Below are positions 8,886 through 16,833 of a stretch of 56,663 nt of DNA, in pieces. The position numbers and the translations under genes were made by a program. Positions within the stretch are counted from its first letter, which is position 1. Each line of letters begins with the position of its first letter. This DNA is from Chitinivibrionales bacterium (GTDB lineage: Bacteria > Fibrobacterota > Chitinivibrionia > Chitinivibrionales > WJKA01), in contig WJLW01000049.1 in assembly GCA_014728295.1 (NCBI GenBank), positions 1 through 56,663 on the forward strand, written 5' to 3'. The notes beneath the pieces were generated by a model, which saw only the letters and a list, made by a program, of their open reading frames with translations, had not been told where the DNA came from and made no database searches.

Positions 8886-11169
8886 GAACGCCCAAAGAAG
8901 AAAACTACGACTGCCATGCATCTGCGGGATTATGGCTTTCTCTGCATCACTTTTGTCAGCCGCAACCTATTACGTTGCCACGGAGGGCAGCAACAGCAAT
9001 CCCGGCACCCGGAAACAACCATTCCGTACGATCCAGCACGCCGCCGACAGAATGCAGCCCGGCGATGTCTGCGCTATCCGGCAGGGGATTTACTTTGAGG
9101 AAGTCGTCCCACCCCGTTCGGGAGAGCCGGGGCGACCGATTCAATTCGAAGCTTACCCCGGCGAACAGGTCCTGGTTTCCTGTGCCGACACCCTGAGCGG
9201 CTGGACAAAGCACAAGGGCAACATTTATAAGGCGCCGATGGACTGGGATCTCGGTCCGGGTGAGAATCAAATTTACGTCAATGGTGACGCTATGTTCGAA
9301 GCGCGCTGGCCCAGTCTCGAGTGGCCCGAAGATAAACCGGGCGTGACGCGCACGTTCAGTGATGAACGTGATTATGTCGAATACATTTACAAAAACGACC
9401 AGCAGCGCCCGAAAGGCATCCGCCCGATCGGTCCCTGGCGCAACTTGCCGGTCGACAATCTGCTGCGTCCCGTTGTACGTGCCACAACCTGCTACGACCA
9501 GATTTCGGGAAAGCCGATCAACGAATGGGAAGGACACCTGCGCGTCGACAAGTTCAACAATGTACTCTACGGCAAACCGGATGATTACTGGAACGGTGTT
9601 GTCTACTGGGGTAACGGCTGGTGGTGGAGCCACGCCGGTATTGTTACGCACTCCAGAGACGGTGATGACGGCAACGGCAATCCCGTCACCATTCTACATT
9701 TGCATACCGACCGCCTGCGCTGGTGCGGCAACGGCGTTTTTATCGGTCATCTTGACTTTCTCAATATCGAAAAAGAGTGGGCGCTCAAAGACGGCACACT
9801 CTACTTCTATCCGCCCGGAGGCAAAGATCCGTCGCAATTTACCGTAATGGCCAAGCGACGCCACCGTGCTTTTAATTTGAAAAATCTCTCCTGCATCGAT
9901 GTCACCGGCCTGCACATTCTCGGCGGCTCGATTCACCTCGACAGCGCAAATGCATGTGTTATTGACAATTGCCACTTCCGCCATCTCAGCCATTACTGGT
10001 ATCATACCTGGGCAGAAGGCGGCGGACCGGGATCGGGCGTTCGCAGCGAGGTCAACGCCGGCAAGCGCGGCATCCTGGTTACCGGCAATGACAACATTAT
10101 CCGCAACAGCTCCATCTACAAAAGTGCGGCCAACGGCATAATCGTGCAGGGCGACCGCAACCTGGTAGAAAATTGCGCAATTTACTTCTGTGACTATAAC
10201 AACACGTATGCTTCTTCGCTTTATATAACCCGAGGGCGAGACAATATCGTAAAACACTGCACTTTGCAGCATACGGGGCGCTCACTCATAACCGGCGGAA
10301 CACATACGAAGGTGCTCTACAACAAGCTATTTGATGCAATGGCCCTTTCCGGTGACGGCGGGCTTATCTACACCTTCGGTACCGGCAACTATAACTTCGT
10401 ACTGGCGTATAACTGGATCAAGGGCTGCTTTGGAGAACCTTCCACCTACATTTATAATGACGGCTGCGGATATGGTCAGCTCTATCACCACAATGTTTTT
10501 ATGGACAACCCGCCTGCACTAGGTAAGTTCGGACCGCTCTGGTACTGCAAGGCAGAATTTTTCAACAACACACTACTCGCAGATGTCCAAACCAAATCGC
10601 ATTCGGTTGCCGATCGCTGGGAAGAAGGCTTTGTTGCGGAAGGACTCAAAATCAATACGCTATTAGCCTCTCGCAACGAAAACACGCAAAAACCGTACGT
10701 TGACTGGAAGTTCGTCGATTCGGCCGGCGGTGATTTTCGTTTGCAGGCGAACTCTCCAGCAGTTGATGCCGGGCGCGCTATTCACGGCATTACCGACGGC
10801 TATATTGGTGAGGCTCCCGACCTGGGCGCATACGAATACGGCGGCGAAGCGTGGGTGCCGGGTCATACATGGGGTGATATTCCGGCTGCAGACAAACTCT
10901 GGCGCGGCTCACTGCCGCAAACCGTCCTCGAAACAGGCAACAAAAAGGTTCAACCGCTAATTTCTTATGCTCTTTCGGGCAATAAGCTAAGTATCACCAC
11001 GTCGAGAATTAGCCCCCTGTCCATAAAGCTTATGTCAATTCAGGGTCGTCTCATTTTCGCCCGGGAAACAAATACCAATCAGGTAGTTACTCTTCCCGCG
11101 GCAGGAATATATATTTTGAGCATTGACGGAAAAGCCTTTAATATCACACGGCGTATAGTGCTGAAATAA
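8878..11169 (+). CDS. Secreted right-handed parallel beta-helix protein (polysaccharide lyase-like)
   Basis: The chosen ATG at 8878 has an AAGGAG site nearby and begins a good signal peptide; an in-frame codon at 8821 would only add 19 unlikely residues. This gives 763 residues. After the signal, YYVATEGSNSNPGT, FRTIQHAADRM and PGDVCAIRQGIY are the typical entry of right-handed beta-helix proteins (DUF1565/chondroitinase-B-like). Asn-rich ladder repeats such as DNIIRNSSIYKS and RNLVENCAIYFC run to about residue 600. The C-terminus (IKLMSIQGRLIF, GIYILSIDGK, RRIVLK) is a T9SS type A-like sorting domain. It probably binds or cleaves an acidic polysaccharide outside the cell; the exact lyase or hydrolase family cannot be assigned. 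It overlaps the preceding gene by eight bases. Confidence 0.78.
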   Translation: MNKNAQRRKLRLPCICGIMAFSASLLSAATYYVATEGSNSNPGTRKQPFRTIQHAADRMQPGDVCAIRQGIYFEEVVPPRSGEPGRPIQFEAYPGEQVLVSCADTLSGWTKHKGNIYKAPMDWDLGPGENQIYVNGDAMFEARWPSLEWPEDKPGVTRTFSDERDYVEYIYKNDQQRPKGIRPIGPWRNLPVDNLLRPVVRATTCYDQISGKPINEWEGHLRVDKFNNVLYGKPDDYWNGVVYWGNGWWWSHAGIVTHSRDGDDGNGNPVTILHLHTDRLRWCGNGVFIGHLDFLNIEKEWALKDGTLYFYPPGGKDPSQFTVMAKRRHRAFNLKNLSCIDVTGLHILGGSIHLDSANACVIDNCHFRHLSHYWYHTWAEGGGPGSGVRSEVNAGKRGILVTGNDNIIRNSSIYKSAANGIIVQGDRNLVENCAIYFCDYNNTYASSLYITRGRDNIVKHCTLQHTGRSLITGGTHTKVLYNKLFDAMALSGDGGLIYTFGTGNYNFVLAYNWIKGCFGEPSTYIYNDGCGYGQLYHHNVFMDNPPALGKFGPLWYCKAEFFNNTLLADVQTKSHSVADRWEEGFVAEGLKINTLLASRNENTQKPYVDWKFVDSAGGDFRLQANSPAVDAGRAIHGITDGYIGEAPDLGAYEYGGEAWVPGHTWGDIPAADKLWRGSLPQTVLETGNKKVQPLISYALSGNKLSITTSRISPLSIKLMSIQGRLIFARETNTNQVVTLPAAGIYILSIDGKAFNITRRIVLK

Positions 11170-11256
11170 GGTCCTCGCCAACGATTATTCTGAAAATTGC
11201 AGTCGGCAGTTGCGCTTGTAAGGGGCTAAGCATTTGATATTATTTAGGAGGAGATA

Positions 11257-11499
11257 ATGCAGCCGCTAAACGCTCTGGTTTTTGACAAGAAAGATTCGAA
11301 AGTGCTTATCCGGAGATTGAAACAGGAATCGATTCGGCAGGCGATAAAAAAGCACGGGATGATTTATCCGTGCGGCAACCGCCGAGGACTTGACGAATGC
11401 TTCACTCTGATTGACGACACGCTTTACTTCTGGTACAATTGCGCCGACAACCGTACGCACGTTGTAAAAAGCGATGCATCCGGCATGTACGCCCGGTAA
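11257..11499 (+). CDS. Small hypothetical protein
   Basis: 80 residues, not recognised. A strong GGAGGAG ribosome site lies seven bases before the ATG, which is the main argument that it is real. The sequence is basic at its N-terminal half (VLIRRLKQ, IRQAIKKHG) and carries two Cys (C35 in YPCGN and C43 in DECF) plus a third in WYNCAD. It has no signal peptide or membrane segment. It could be a small DNA- or metal-binding protein, but nothing more can be said. It lies 87 bp downstream of the beta-helix gene on the same strand and might be cotranscribed. Confidence 0.6.
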   Translation: MQPLNALVFDKKDSKVLIRRLKQESIRQAIKKHGMIYPCGNRRGLDECFTLIDDTLYFWYNCADNRTHVVKSDASGMYAR

Positions 11500-11574
11500 A
11501 CACCCGTTCTACGCACAGACGATCGGAGTAATCACAAGTTGAGTTGACCCGGAGCGCCGGGACCGGTCGAAATT

Positions 11575-12825
11575 CTACCTGAGCGCTATTATCTCGCTAA
11601 CCACTCGATGGCCACCAGTATGAAGCCTTACAATAAGCGCAGAATTGCTTGTTTCGAGGGGTACGGATGCGGCGCAGGTCGAGTTTGGAAGCTTTGCAGA
11701 ACCTGCTAATCTGCCGCTCAGATCAAAAAATTCGAGTAGAATAGGATCGGATGAAGCGGTGGATCGTACCTGCACGGCGCCGTACGAGTGTTGCCTTACC
11801 AGAACGGACGGGCTGCGACTCGTTAGTACAGGTGAAGGTGCAATACCGACGGTCTTATCAAGACCGATTGGCTGCGTAAGCGTACGCGCACCATTATTGC
11901 CGTAAATTACCGCCCTGAGGTACGATCCCAGTGACGCATGTGACAAGGCGATCTCTCCGCCCTGGTGTATATCGACACCGTCACTGATCCAGTGGATGCT
12001 GTCACCGGCGCAATGTGCAAAAACCCGTACCGCACCTCTCGCCACTTCGAACGAGTCTAACTCAACAACATCAGCACCATTGCCCGACATGTCGTAACAG
12101 GCGTAAAATGCTCCCTTGACAATTGCACCTCTGATCGAAACGCTGTCGAGCCTACCGCCCGGCGTAAGCAGCACCTGCCAGTTGCGCCCAAGATGACTTA
12201 TGCGATGCAGGTCGTCGTTGGAGGTACCCCAGACCGGTCGTTGCGGCATCATCCGGCTGAGGATATCATCCCACAACTCACGATCCCCGCTGTAACGGTC
12301 GCCCTGGTTATACACTTCGATGCCGAACAGATTGTCATACTGCTCAAAAAGGTTGACATACCATGACACGCTGCGATTGTAGCGGCCGGGATGGTTAATT
12401 TGTGCGAGCCCTCCGTCATTGGCCGCCTGCGTTATCGATGCCTCGATAGTCGGTCGCGATCCGTTATAATCGGAATACAGTGTATTCAGGTGATCATGAA
12501 TCGAAGCCTCACATCCTGAAATACCGATCATGCCGACACCGGACGGTGTGCGTCCCCAGGAGCTCCAGGGCCAGGTGTTTTTATTGTGATCGGTAAGTGC
12601 AAGCACCTTGCAGCCGGCTCCGGCATACGCATCAATGACTTCGCCGGGGGACATGTTGCCGTCGCTTTCGGTGGTATGCGTGTGCAGATTGGCTTTGTAC
12701 CGGCCGCACGCTGCCCACGATACATCCGCGTAGGGATTGACGACGACAGCTTTCAAGGCCGCATTCAAATCAATGCATACGAATACGGCAAACAACCCAA
12801 TTTTCAACAGACAGTTTGTGTGCAT
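11575..12825 (-). CDS. Secreted PHP-domain metallo-phosphoesterase-like protein
   Basis: The ATG at 12825 is preferred over upstream in-frame codons because GGAG lies seven bases before it and a signal peptide starts there; this gives 416 residues. The PHP domain shows the metal-ligand pattern HTHTTESDG (His48, His50, Asp55), LALTDHN (Asp79, His80), a Glu in SGCEAS and a later His in QINHPGR. PHP proteins hydrolyse phosphoester bonds with two or three metal ions. This one is exported and ends in a T9SS-like tail (LEFFDLSGRLAGS, VVSEIIALR), so it belongs with the secreted set around it rather than with DNA metabolism. Its substrate is unknown. Confidence 0.8.
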   Translation of the reverse strand: MHTNCLLKIGLFAVFVCIDLNAALKAVVVNPYADVSWAACGRYKANLHTHTTESDGNMSPGEVIDAYAGAGCKVLALTDHNKNTWPWSSWGRTPSGVGMIGISGCEASIHDHLNTLYSDYNGSRPTIEASITQAANDGGLAQINHPGRYNRSVSWYVNLFEQYDNLFGIEVYNQGDRYSGDRELWDDILSRMMPQRPVWGTSNDDLHRISHLGRNWQVLLTPGGRLDSVSIRGAIVKGAFYACYDMSGNGADVVELDSFEVARGAVRVFAHCAGDSIHWISDGVDIHQGGEIALSHASLGSYLRAVIYGNNGARTLTQPIGLDKTVGIAPSPVLTSRSPSVLVRQHSYGAVQVRSTASSDPILLEFFDLSGRLAGSAKLPNSTCAASVPLETSNSALIVRLHTGGHRVVSEIIALR

Positions 12826-12908
12826 CAGATACTCCATTTCGGATGTGAATTGTGACATGAAAATTAGGGAATGAAGTGTGTTTCGAGCAACTTAATTGTC
12901 ACCGGCGC

Positions 12909-13235
12909 TTACCAAAGCCTAACAATTGGAAGATTTCCGCCCAATTCAGCGATTAGCGTTCCCGGAGTTTGAAAATTGCGAAACGCCGCAACACGAAGCG
13001 TAACCGACAGGCGTTTGCGTTCGGCCGCCAGCGACTCCTGCGCCCGCTTCATTTCGCTTATATCAATCCATTGACACACCACATTTTCCAGCACGCCGCT
13101 CTTTGCTAGGATGGGAAACATCGCAACATCGATAAACATGTTGCAACCTTCTGAAAAGTCAACGTCTCCGGCATGCACACAGACCGCAGCCGATGCATTA
13201 TGGTGCTTTTCCGCAAGGCATATTGCAATCCGGCG
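12909..13235 (-). pseudogene. PAS/PAC sensor fragment
   Basis: In one minus frame, between a TGA at 13236-13238 and a TAA at 12909-12911, lies the C-terminal half of a PAS domain (GDVDFSEGCNMFIDVAMFPI) followed by WIDISEMKRAQESLAAERKR. That is the PAC-plus-coiled-coil linker found in sensor kinases and GGDEF proteins. The sequence leaves the expected pattern after about 20 more residues and stops without any kinase, GGDEF or phosphatase output domain. A GTG at 13178 could start a short peptide, but the domain would be cut in half. It shares its reading frame with the STAS fragment described next and is best read as the tail of the same dead gene. Confidence 0.6.
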
Positions 13236-13280
13236 TCACATTTCGAAAATACCCTCAATGTCGCGTGCAATACAATCCAG

Positions 13281-13574
13281 TCATTTTTCGGCAGGTTTTA
13301 CTTTCAAAATCGTCTCCAGATTCATCAATTTAAGTTGCGACAAACACTTTTTGGAAATATCCTCGATATAAAAGGACGTATCCGACCCGACCAGAAAATT
13401 GCGTATGGCAATGAGTATCGATATTGTCGTGCTGTACAGGCAGGTATATAACCGCAGGCTAACATAGACTACGGCAGCGTCCTGTGGAATTTTCTGCAGG
13501 AGAATTTCTTTTGTATCTTTCAGGTTCTCTTTGAAGATTTTGGGCGGAAGATCCAGATGATATTCGTGCGAGAT
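13281..13574 (-). pseudogene. STAS-domain (anti-sigma antagonist-like) gene without a standard start codon
   Basis: A 97-codon frame, never interrupted, encodes what looks like one STAS domain: LDLPPKIFKENLKDTKEI, a strand VVYVSLRLYTCLYSTTI where an anti-anti-sigma factor carries its phosphorylatable Ser/Thr, then ILIAIRN, and a C-terminal LSQLKLMNLETIL. No ATG, GTG or TTG occurs at its beginning. An ATC codon at 13574 is placed exactly where a start should be, six bases after an AAAGGAG ribosome site, so either the start has mutated or a rare start codon is used. The frame continues after its TGA into the PAS fragment. It is divergent from the sigma factor gene at 13903. Confidence 0.6.
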
Positions 13575-13902
13575 AGGCCTCTCCTTTGCAAAAAAGCCAA
13601 ATGTGTCATTTAACTTTCCGCGGTGGTTTATTTGATTATACTTATCCGATCAAATGTTGTAAAGGTGGAAACGAGGATAATGATTTGTCGCTTTTGTCGC
13701 TGTTGAATACACATGTGCATATTCGACTGCGGTTTTTTCAATTTGAAACACCCGGGCAGCATTTTTTCAAATTTGAACATTTCATTGATCACAACTGCAA
13801 TTAATTTTGCGCATTTTGCGAGAAAAAGGCATCCGGATTTTGGCACTGATGTTGCAGCTATAGTTAAAAACATACATTTCCAGAACTGGTGGAGAGAAAA
13901 CC
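13575..13902. other. Divergent regulatory region between STAS remnant and sigma factor gene
   Basis: 328 bases without a gene, unusually AT-rich in 13590-13830. The right end holds a sigma-54 promoter candidate (13840-13856) for the sigma factor gene; the left edge holds the ribosome site of the STAS remnant. Short minus-strand and plus-strand open frames here (13586-13913) have no recognisable content. Confidence 0.5.
13840..13856 (+). promoter_or_regulatory. Sigma-54 (RpoN) promoter candidate, -24/-12 type
   Basis: TTGGCAC at 13840-13846 and TTGCA at 13852-13856 leave ten bases between the invariant GG and GC, exactly as in RpoN promoters. The predicted start is near 13867, which gives a leader of about 35 bases before the ATG at 13903. 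An enhancer-binding activator is not encoded in the window. No alternative -35/-10 pair of similar quality was seen near this gene. Confidence 0.6.
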
Positions 13903-14751
13903 ATGGCAACTAAAATGAATTTCAATGAAAGCACCATTCATGACTCATATCTGCAGGAGATTGCCCGATACCGACCGCTGTCCCCACAAAAAGAGCAGGA
14001 ACTTGCCGTGCGCATTCAGCGGGGCGATCTCAAGGCTCGTAATGAGTTGATCAGATCGAATTTGCGTTTTGTCATCAATGTTGCGAAAAAGTACGAAAAT
14101 CAGGGCGTTCCGTTATCGGACCTGATCAACGAAGGCAATATGGGTCTGATAAAAGCTGCCCAGCGATTCGATGCGCGAAAAAACTTCAAGTTTATAACGT
14201 ATGGGGTGTGGTGGGTACGCCAATCTATACTCCAGGCATTAGCCAATCAATCCAGAATGTTTCGTGTACCCGAAAACAAAGTCGGCAAACTCTATAAACT
14301 GCTCAAACGCGAAGAGGCATTTGCACAAAAGCACGGCAGATTTCCCCATACCGAAGAGATCGTCCGGGAAGCGCATTTGCAGCAGCAGCACACGGATGAT
14401 ATAGCACGCCTGTTTACCAGGCCCCGGTCGTTTGATGCACAGATTTCTGTTGATGAAAAAGGCAACCTGTATGATGTGCTTGCAGATGAATCGCAACAGA
14501 CTCCCGAAGAGCTGGCAACCAGGGATATATTGCAGACGCTCGTCAAAAATGTGTTGAACAATTTGTCGCCAAAAGAGCGCATTGCCGTTTCTTTGTATTA
14601 CGGCATTATCGACAATGTTCCCTATAAGCTGGACGAAATCGGCAAGATACTGAAGATTTCGCGCGAGCGTGTTCGACAATTAAAAGATCAGGGATTGAAA
14701 AAAATACGCCAGATGGAAGGATCACACGCGCTTCTTGAATATATCAGCTAA
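13903..14751 (+). CDS. Sigma-70 family RNA polymerase sigma factor (RpoD/RpoS-like, no region 1.1)
   Basis: 282 residues. Region 1.2 (YLQEIARYRPLSPQKE) is followed by region 2 with LRFVINVAKKYENQG, LINEGNMGLIKAAQRFD and the -10 recognition helix KFITYGVWWVRQSI. Region 3 lies around residues 115-190, and region 4 ends in a helix-turn-helix IGKILKISRERVRQLK. Length and lack of region 1.1 fit RpoS-like group 2 factors or compact primary-like factors. GGAGA precedes the ATG by eight bases. The gene has a sigma-54 promoter candidate upstream, opposite to a dead STAS/PAS gene, and leads a cluster of four small genes. It is probably an alternative factor switched on by a sigma-54 signal. Confidence 0.93.
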   Translation: MATKMNFNESTIHDSYLQEIARYRPLSPQKEQELAVRIQRGDLKARNELIRSNLRFVINVAKKYENQGVPLSDLINEGNMGLIKAAQRFDARKNFKFITYGVWWVRQSILQALANQSRMFRVPENKVGKLYKLLKREEAFAQKHGRFPHTEEIVREAHLQQQHTDDIARLFTRPRSFDAQISVDEKGNLYDVLADESQQTPEELATRDILQTLVKNVLNNLSPKERIAVSLYYGIIDNVPYKLDEIGKILKISRERVRQLKDQGLKKIRQMEGSHALLEYIS

Positions 14752-14777
14752 CCGTCTCACCACTCAGGAGGTGTTTC

Positions 14778-14960
14778 ATGAAATACTTTGATGATGATTA
14801 TGTAGCCGACGAAATTTTAATGGATCCCGATGCTTTTGACGAAGAAATCGTTGCCGAAGAGGATGTGCACGAATTAAATTTTGGTAACGAAGCCGACGAA
14901 AGCAGAAATGTGGACGAGCTTCTCAGCGAAGTTGACAGCCCGGAGGAAATCTGGGCTTAA
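14778..14960 (+). CDS. Small highly acidic protein of unknown function
   Basis: 60 residues with a strong AGGAGGTG ribosome site five bases before the ATG. About 23 of the 60 residues are Asp or Glu and only a few are Lys or Arg. The hydrophobic residues are spaced in short blocks (YFDDDYVADEILMD, VHELNFGNE), like a protein that docks onto a basic surface. It has no signal peptide or membrane segment. It lies 26 bp after the sigma factor gene, so they are most likely cotranscribed. A role as binder or modulator of the sigma factor is a guess from position and charge; no family is recognised. Confidence 0.75.
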   Translation: MKYFDDDYVADEILMDPDAFDEEIVAEEDVHELNFGNEADESRNVDELLSEVDSPEEIWA

Positions 14961-14980
14961 CGGCAGAGAAAGGATTGCAA

Positions 14981-15073
14981 ATGTATGCATTGGCGGCTGC
15001 TTGTTCAAGCGTCCTGTTCGTTTTGATCACCGGTATGGCCTACCTGCAGGTTGTATGCAATAAGGGAGATTGA
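14981..15073 (+). CDS. Tiny predicted single-pass membrane protein (30 residues)
   Basis: ATG at 14981, TGA at 15071-15073. AAGGA lies seven bases upstream. The peptide has one hydrophobic helix (LAAACSSVLFVLITGMAYL) and a short charged end KGD. It is too short for usual gene-length limits, but its ribosome site, its position 20 bp after the acidic gene and 3 bp before the next tiny membrane gene, and its transmembrane character argue that it is real. No family is recognised. Confidence 0.5.
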   Translation: MYALAAACSSVLFVLITGMAYLQVVCNKGD

Positions 15074-15076
15074 TAC

Positions 15077-15193
15077 ATGGATACCTATGAAACCACATCG
15101 GTAGTAGTCATGGCAATAGCCTATTTTGCGTTTGTGGCTGCTTATTTTGCGATTGTGATTAAAAACAGCCGGGACGGAAATAAACAAGCTTGA
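15077..15193 (+). CDS. Tiny predicted single-pass membrane protein (38 residues)
   Basis: ATG at 15077, preceded by GGGAG eight bases upstream; TGA at 15191-15193. It has a hydrophobic segment rich in Ala, Val and Phe (about residues 8-28) followed by a basic tail KNSRDGNKQA, so the C-terminus should face the cytoplasm by the positive-inside rule. Its stop overlaps the TTG start of the PsiE-like gene by four bases, a typical sign of translational coupling. The function is unknown; a small partner or regulator of the PsiE-like membrane protein is possible. Confidence 0.5.
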   Translation: MDTYETTSVVVMAIAYFAFVAAYFAIVIKNSRDGNKQA

Positions 15194-15642
15194 AAATAGC
15201 CGAGTTGCTGAAAAAGTTCGAAACGTTAATTATCATTGCGCTGGTCGTAATGATGATGTGCGCCGTACTCCTTGCAACAATTGAATTGGGAGTCATCATC
15301 ATTACGGAAGTAATGCGTCCACCGATCGGATTGCTCAATCTGAGCGAGTTGGTGGAGGTTTTCGGATTTTTCATGATGGTGCTCATTGGCGTAGAATTGC
15401 TGGAAACCCTCAAAAGCTACATTACCAAAAAAGCGATACATGTTGAGGTCGTTTTGCTGGTAGCCATTATCGCCGTTGCGCGCAAGGTTATAATTCTTGA
15501 CTACAAATCGGTAACTTTTGAGATGATGGTCGGCATCGCCTCGGTTACCATTGCACTGGCGGCAGGATACTTTCTGGTAAAAAAAGGGCTGCGTATCAAG
15601 AATGAAGACGGTGGCAGGATCACGACTTCGGCCAACCCCTAA
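15190..15642 (+). CDS. PsiE-family membrane protein
   Basis: 150 residues, TTG start overlapping the previous stop. Four hydrophobic helices are visible: LIIIALVVMMMCAVLLATI; a second around VEVFGFFMMVLIGVELL; a third in EVVLLVAIIAVARKVIIL; and a fourth near IASVTIALAAGYFLV. The pattern around GVELLETLKSYI and the IIAVARKVIIL helix matches the phosphate-starvation-inducible PsiE family. PsiE is induced by phosphate starvation in E. coli; its action is unclear. Here it is the last gene of the sigma factor cluster, so it would be made together with the sigma factor. Confidence 0.8.
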   Translation: MKIAELLKKFETLIIIALVVMMMCAVLLATIELGVIIITEVMRPPIGLLNLSELVEVFGFFMMVLIGVELLETLKSYITKKAIHVEVVLLVAIIAVARKVIILDYKSVTFEMMVGIASVTIALAAGYFLVKKGLRIKNEDGGRITTSANP

Positions 15643-15651
15643 ACGACGAGG

Positions 15652-15685
15652 CTATCCCGATATTCAAAGGGACTGAGCGGGATAG
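15652..15685. repeat. Inverted repeat between convergent genes
   Basis: CTATCCCG at 15652-15659 is repeated in inverted form as CGGGATAG at 15678-15685, around an 18-base loop, ten bases after the stop of the PsiE-like gene. It has no U-tract, so it is a weak terminator candidate for the sigma factor cluster at best. Confidence 0.35.
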
Positions 15686-15789
15686 AGCGACGAAAGAACG
15701 GCCCGAAAGTGCTCTTCAGAACGCCACTCTGAGCCAGTCGGCAGCAAGTTTTAGAAATGACGCAACGATGTTTCGACGTCGCGTCGGCT

Positions 15790-16188
15790 CTATCGAAAAA
15801 ATCCCGAAATATGCACATTACCATCCCGCATCATATCTTGCAGCCTGCGTGTAACCCAGGATTTTACCGCCCGGCGCGTCGAGGGAAAAAGAAGCAGCAA
15901 TCCAAGAGCATCTGTCAGTATACCGGGCGTAAGCAGAACTACTCCCGCCACCAGTAACAGCAGTCCGTCAATAAGCTCGCCAGCCGGAAACCGGCCCTGG
16001 GACGTTTCGTTTTGAATTCGCAGCCACACAACCAATCCCTGCTGTTTTGCCAGCCAGGCGCCAAGTACTCCGGTTCCAATCACGACTGCAATTGTCACGA
16101 GAAAACCGAAATAGGATCCAAATTTAAAAAGCAGGTACAGCTCGAGCAGGGGAACTAACGTGAACAGAAGCAGTAGACGCGTGAGCAT
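15790..16188 (-). CDS. fxsA: FxsA family membrane protein
   Basis: The ATG at 16188 is preferred to one 18 codons earlier because the protein then begins with MLTRLLLLFTLVPLLELYLL, the usual start of FxsA proteins; this gives 132 residues. Helices follow at VTIAVVIGTGVLGAWLAKQQG and LIDGLLLLVAGVVLLTPG, then the conserved GILTDALGLLLLFPSTR. FxsA was first found as a factor easing F-plasmid exclusion of phage T7; its normal role is not known. It is convergent with the sigma factor cluster and 78 bp downstream of a lipoprotein gene on the same strand. Confidence 0.88.
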   Translation of the reverse strand: MLTRLLLLFTLVPLLELYLLFKFGSYFGFLVTIAVVIGTGVLGAWLAKQQGLVVWLRIQNETSQGRFPAGELIDGLLLLVAGVVLLTPGILTDALGLLLLFPSTRRAVKSWVTRRLQDMMRDGNVHISGFFR

Positions 16189-16266
16189 AGCTGAAAAATA
16201 ACTCTTTCGGATGTACAGGCTGTACTGAAAACCGGAGCACAAACACCTGCGCCGGGAGCAAGGAAT

Positions 16267-16680
16267 TTATTTGCGGGAAGTACTGCCGACAGCCTCGGCG
16301 GAAGAGCCGGCTTCACGCTGCAGTCCCCAATCAACTCCGCGATCATTAAATTCAATCATCCACGCCTGTTCATTTCGCAGCAACTTGCTCTGCGTTTGTC
16401 CGTTGAAGGTTACCGACGCCCGGATATGGCCAACGCCGTCCCAGTAATACTCATGCGATGCGGAGTTTTGGGCCGGAATGCTGACTTGGCGTTGCTGAGT
16501 TTGTCCGTAGCTTTTAACTTTTACCTGCACCTCAACCGGCATGCTTGCAGTATTGGCATATTCTATGATTGCTTTGCAATTGCGACATACATCACGGGGA
16601 TCTTTACTTCCGCAACACACCATCATGTACAGCAACGCTGCTAAACAGACGAATCGAGCGATTTTGCCGGACATATGCAT
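16267..16680 (-). CDS. Small lipoprotein of unknown function
   Basis: 137 residues (135 from the second ATG). A basic N-terminus MSGKIARF, a hydrophobic stretch and a Cys at LYMMVCCG make a lipobox, so the protein is probably anchored in a membrane facing the periplasm or surface. Further on are a CxxC pair (VCRNCKAI), a region of beta strands (VEVQVKVKSYG, YYWDGVGHIRASVTF) and a variable C-terminus. No family is recognised. A promoter candidate lies 45-73 bp upstream. Position next to fxsA on the same strand suggests they could be transcribed together. Confidence 0.65.
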   Translation of the reverse strand: MHMSGKIARFVCLAALLYMMVCCGSKDPRDVCRNCKAIIEYANTASMPVEVQVKVKSYGQTQQRQVSIPAQNSASHEYYWDGVGHIRASVTFNGQTQSKLLRNEQAWMIEFNDRGVDWGLQREAGSSAEAVGSTSRK

Positions 16681-16724
16681 ACTTCCTGTTTAAGGTTTGG
16701 AAAGTATCAATAGATTAAAGATAT

Positions 16725-16753
16725 ACAATAGATTGGGCATGAACAAACTTCAA
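16725..16753 (-). promoter_or_regulatory. Sigma-70-type promoter candidate for the lipoprotein gene
   Basis: Read on the minus strand, TTGAAG (16753-16748) and TATTGT (16730-16725) are 17 bases apart and sit about 45 bases upstream of the start at 16680. Sequence match only. Confidence 0.4.
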
Positions 16754-16833
16754 GTACACTATATGCACGAATTATCCGTTGAATTGCTCAAATGCCGAAC
16801 AAATGAGCTTTTGGAGTATAAACGGGGCAATTC

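Noticed and set aside
13236..13283. Selenocysteine or TGA read as Trp in the STAS/PAS frame
   Set aside because: Many genes here use TGA as a normal stop in ATGA overlaps, no selenoprotein context was seen, and the start codon is missing as well; a pseudogene explains all three facts.
15652..15685. A strong rho-independent terminator after the PsiE-like gene
   Set aside because: The stem is perfect but the loop is long and there is no U-tract.
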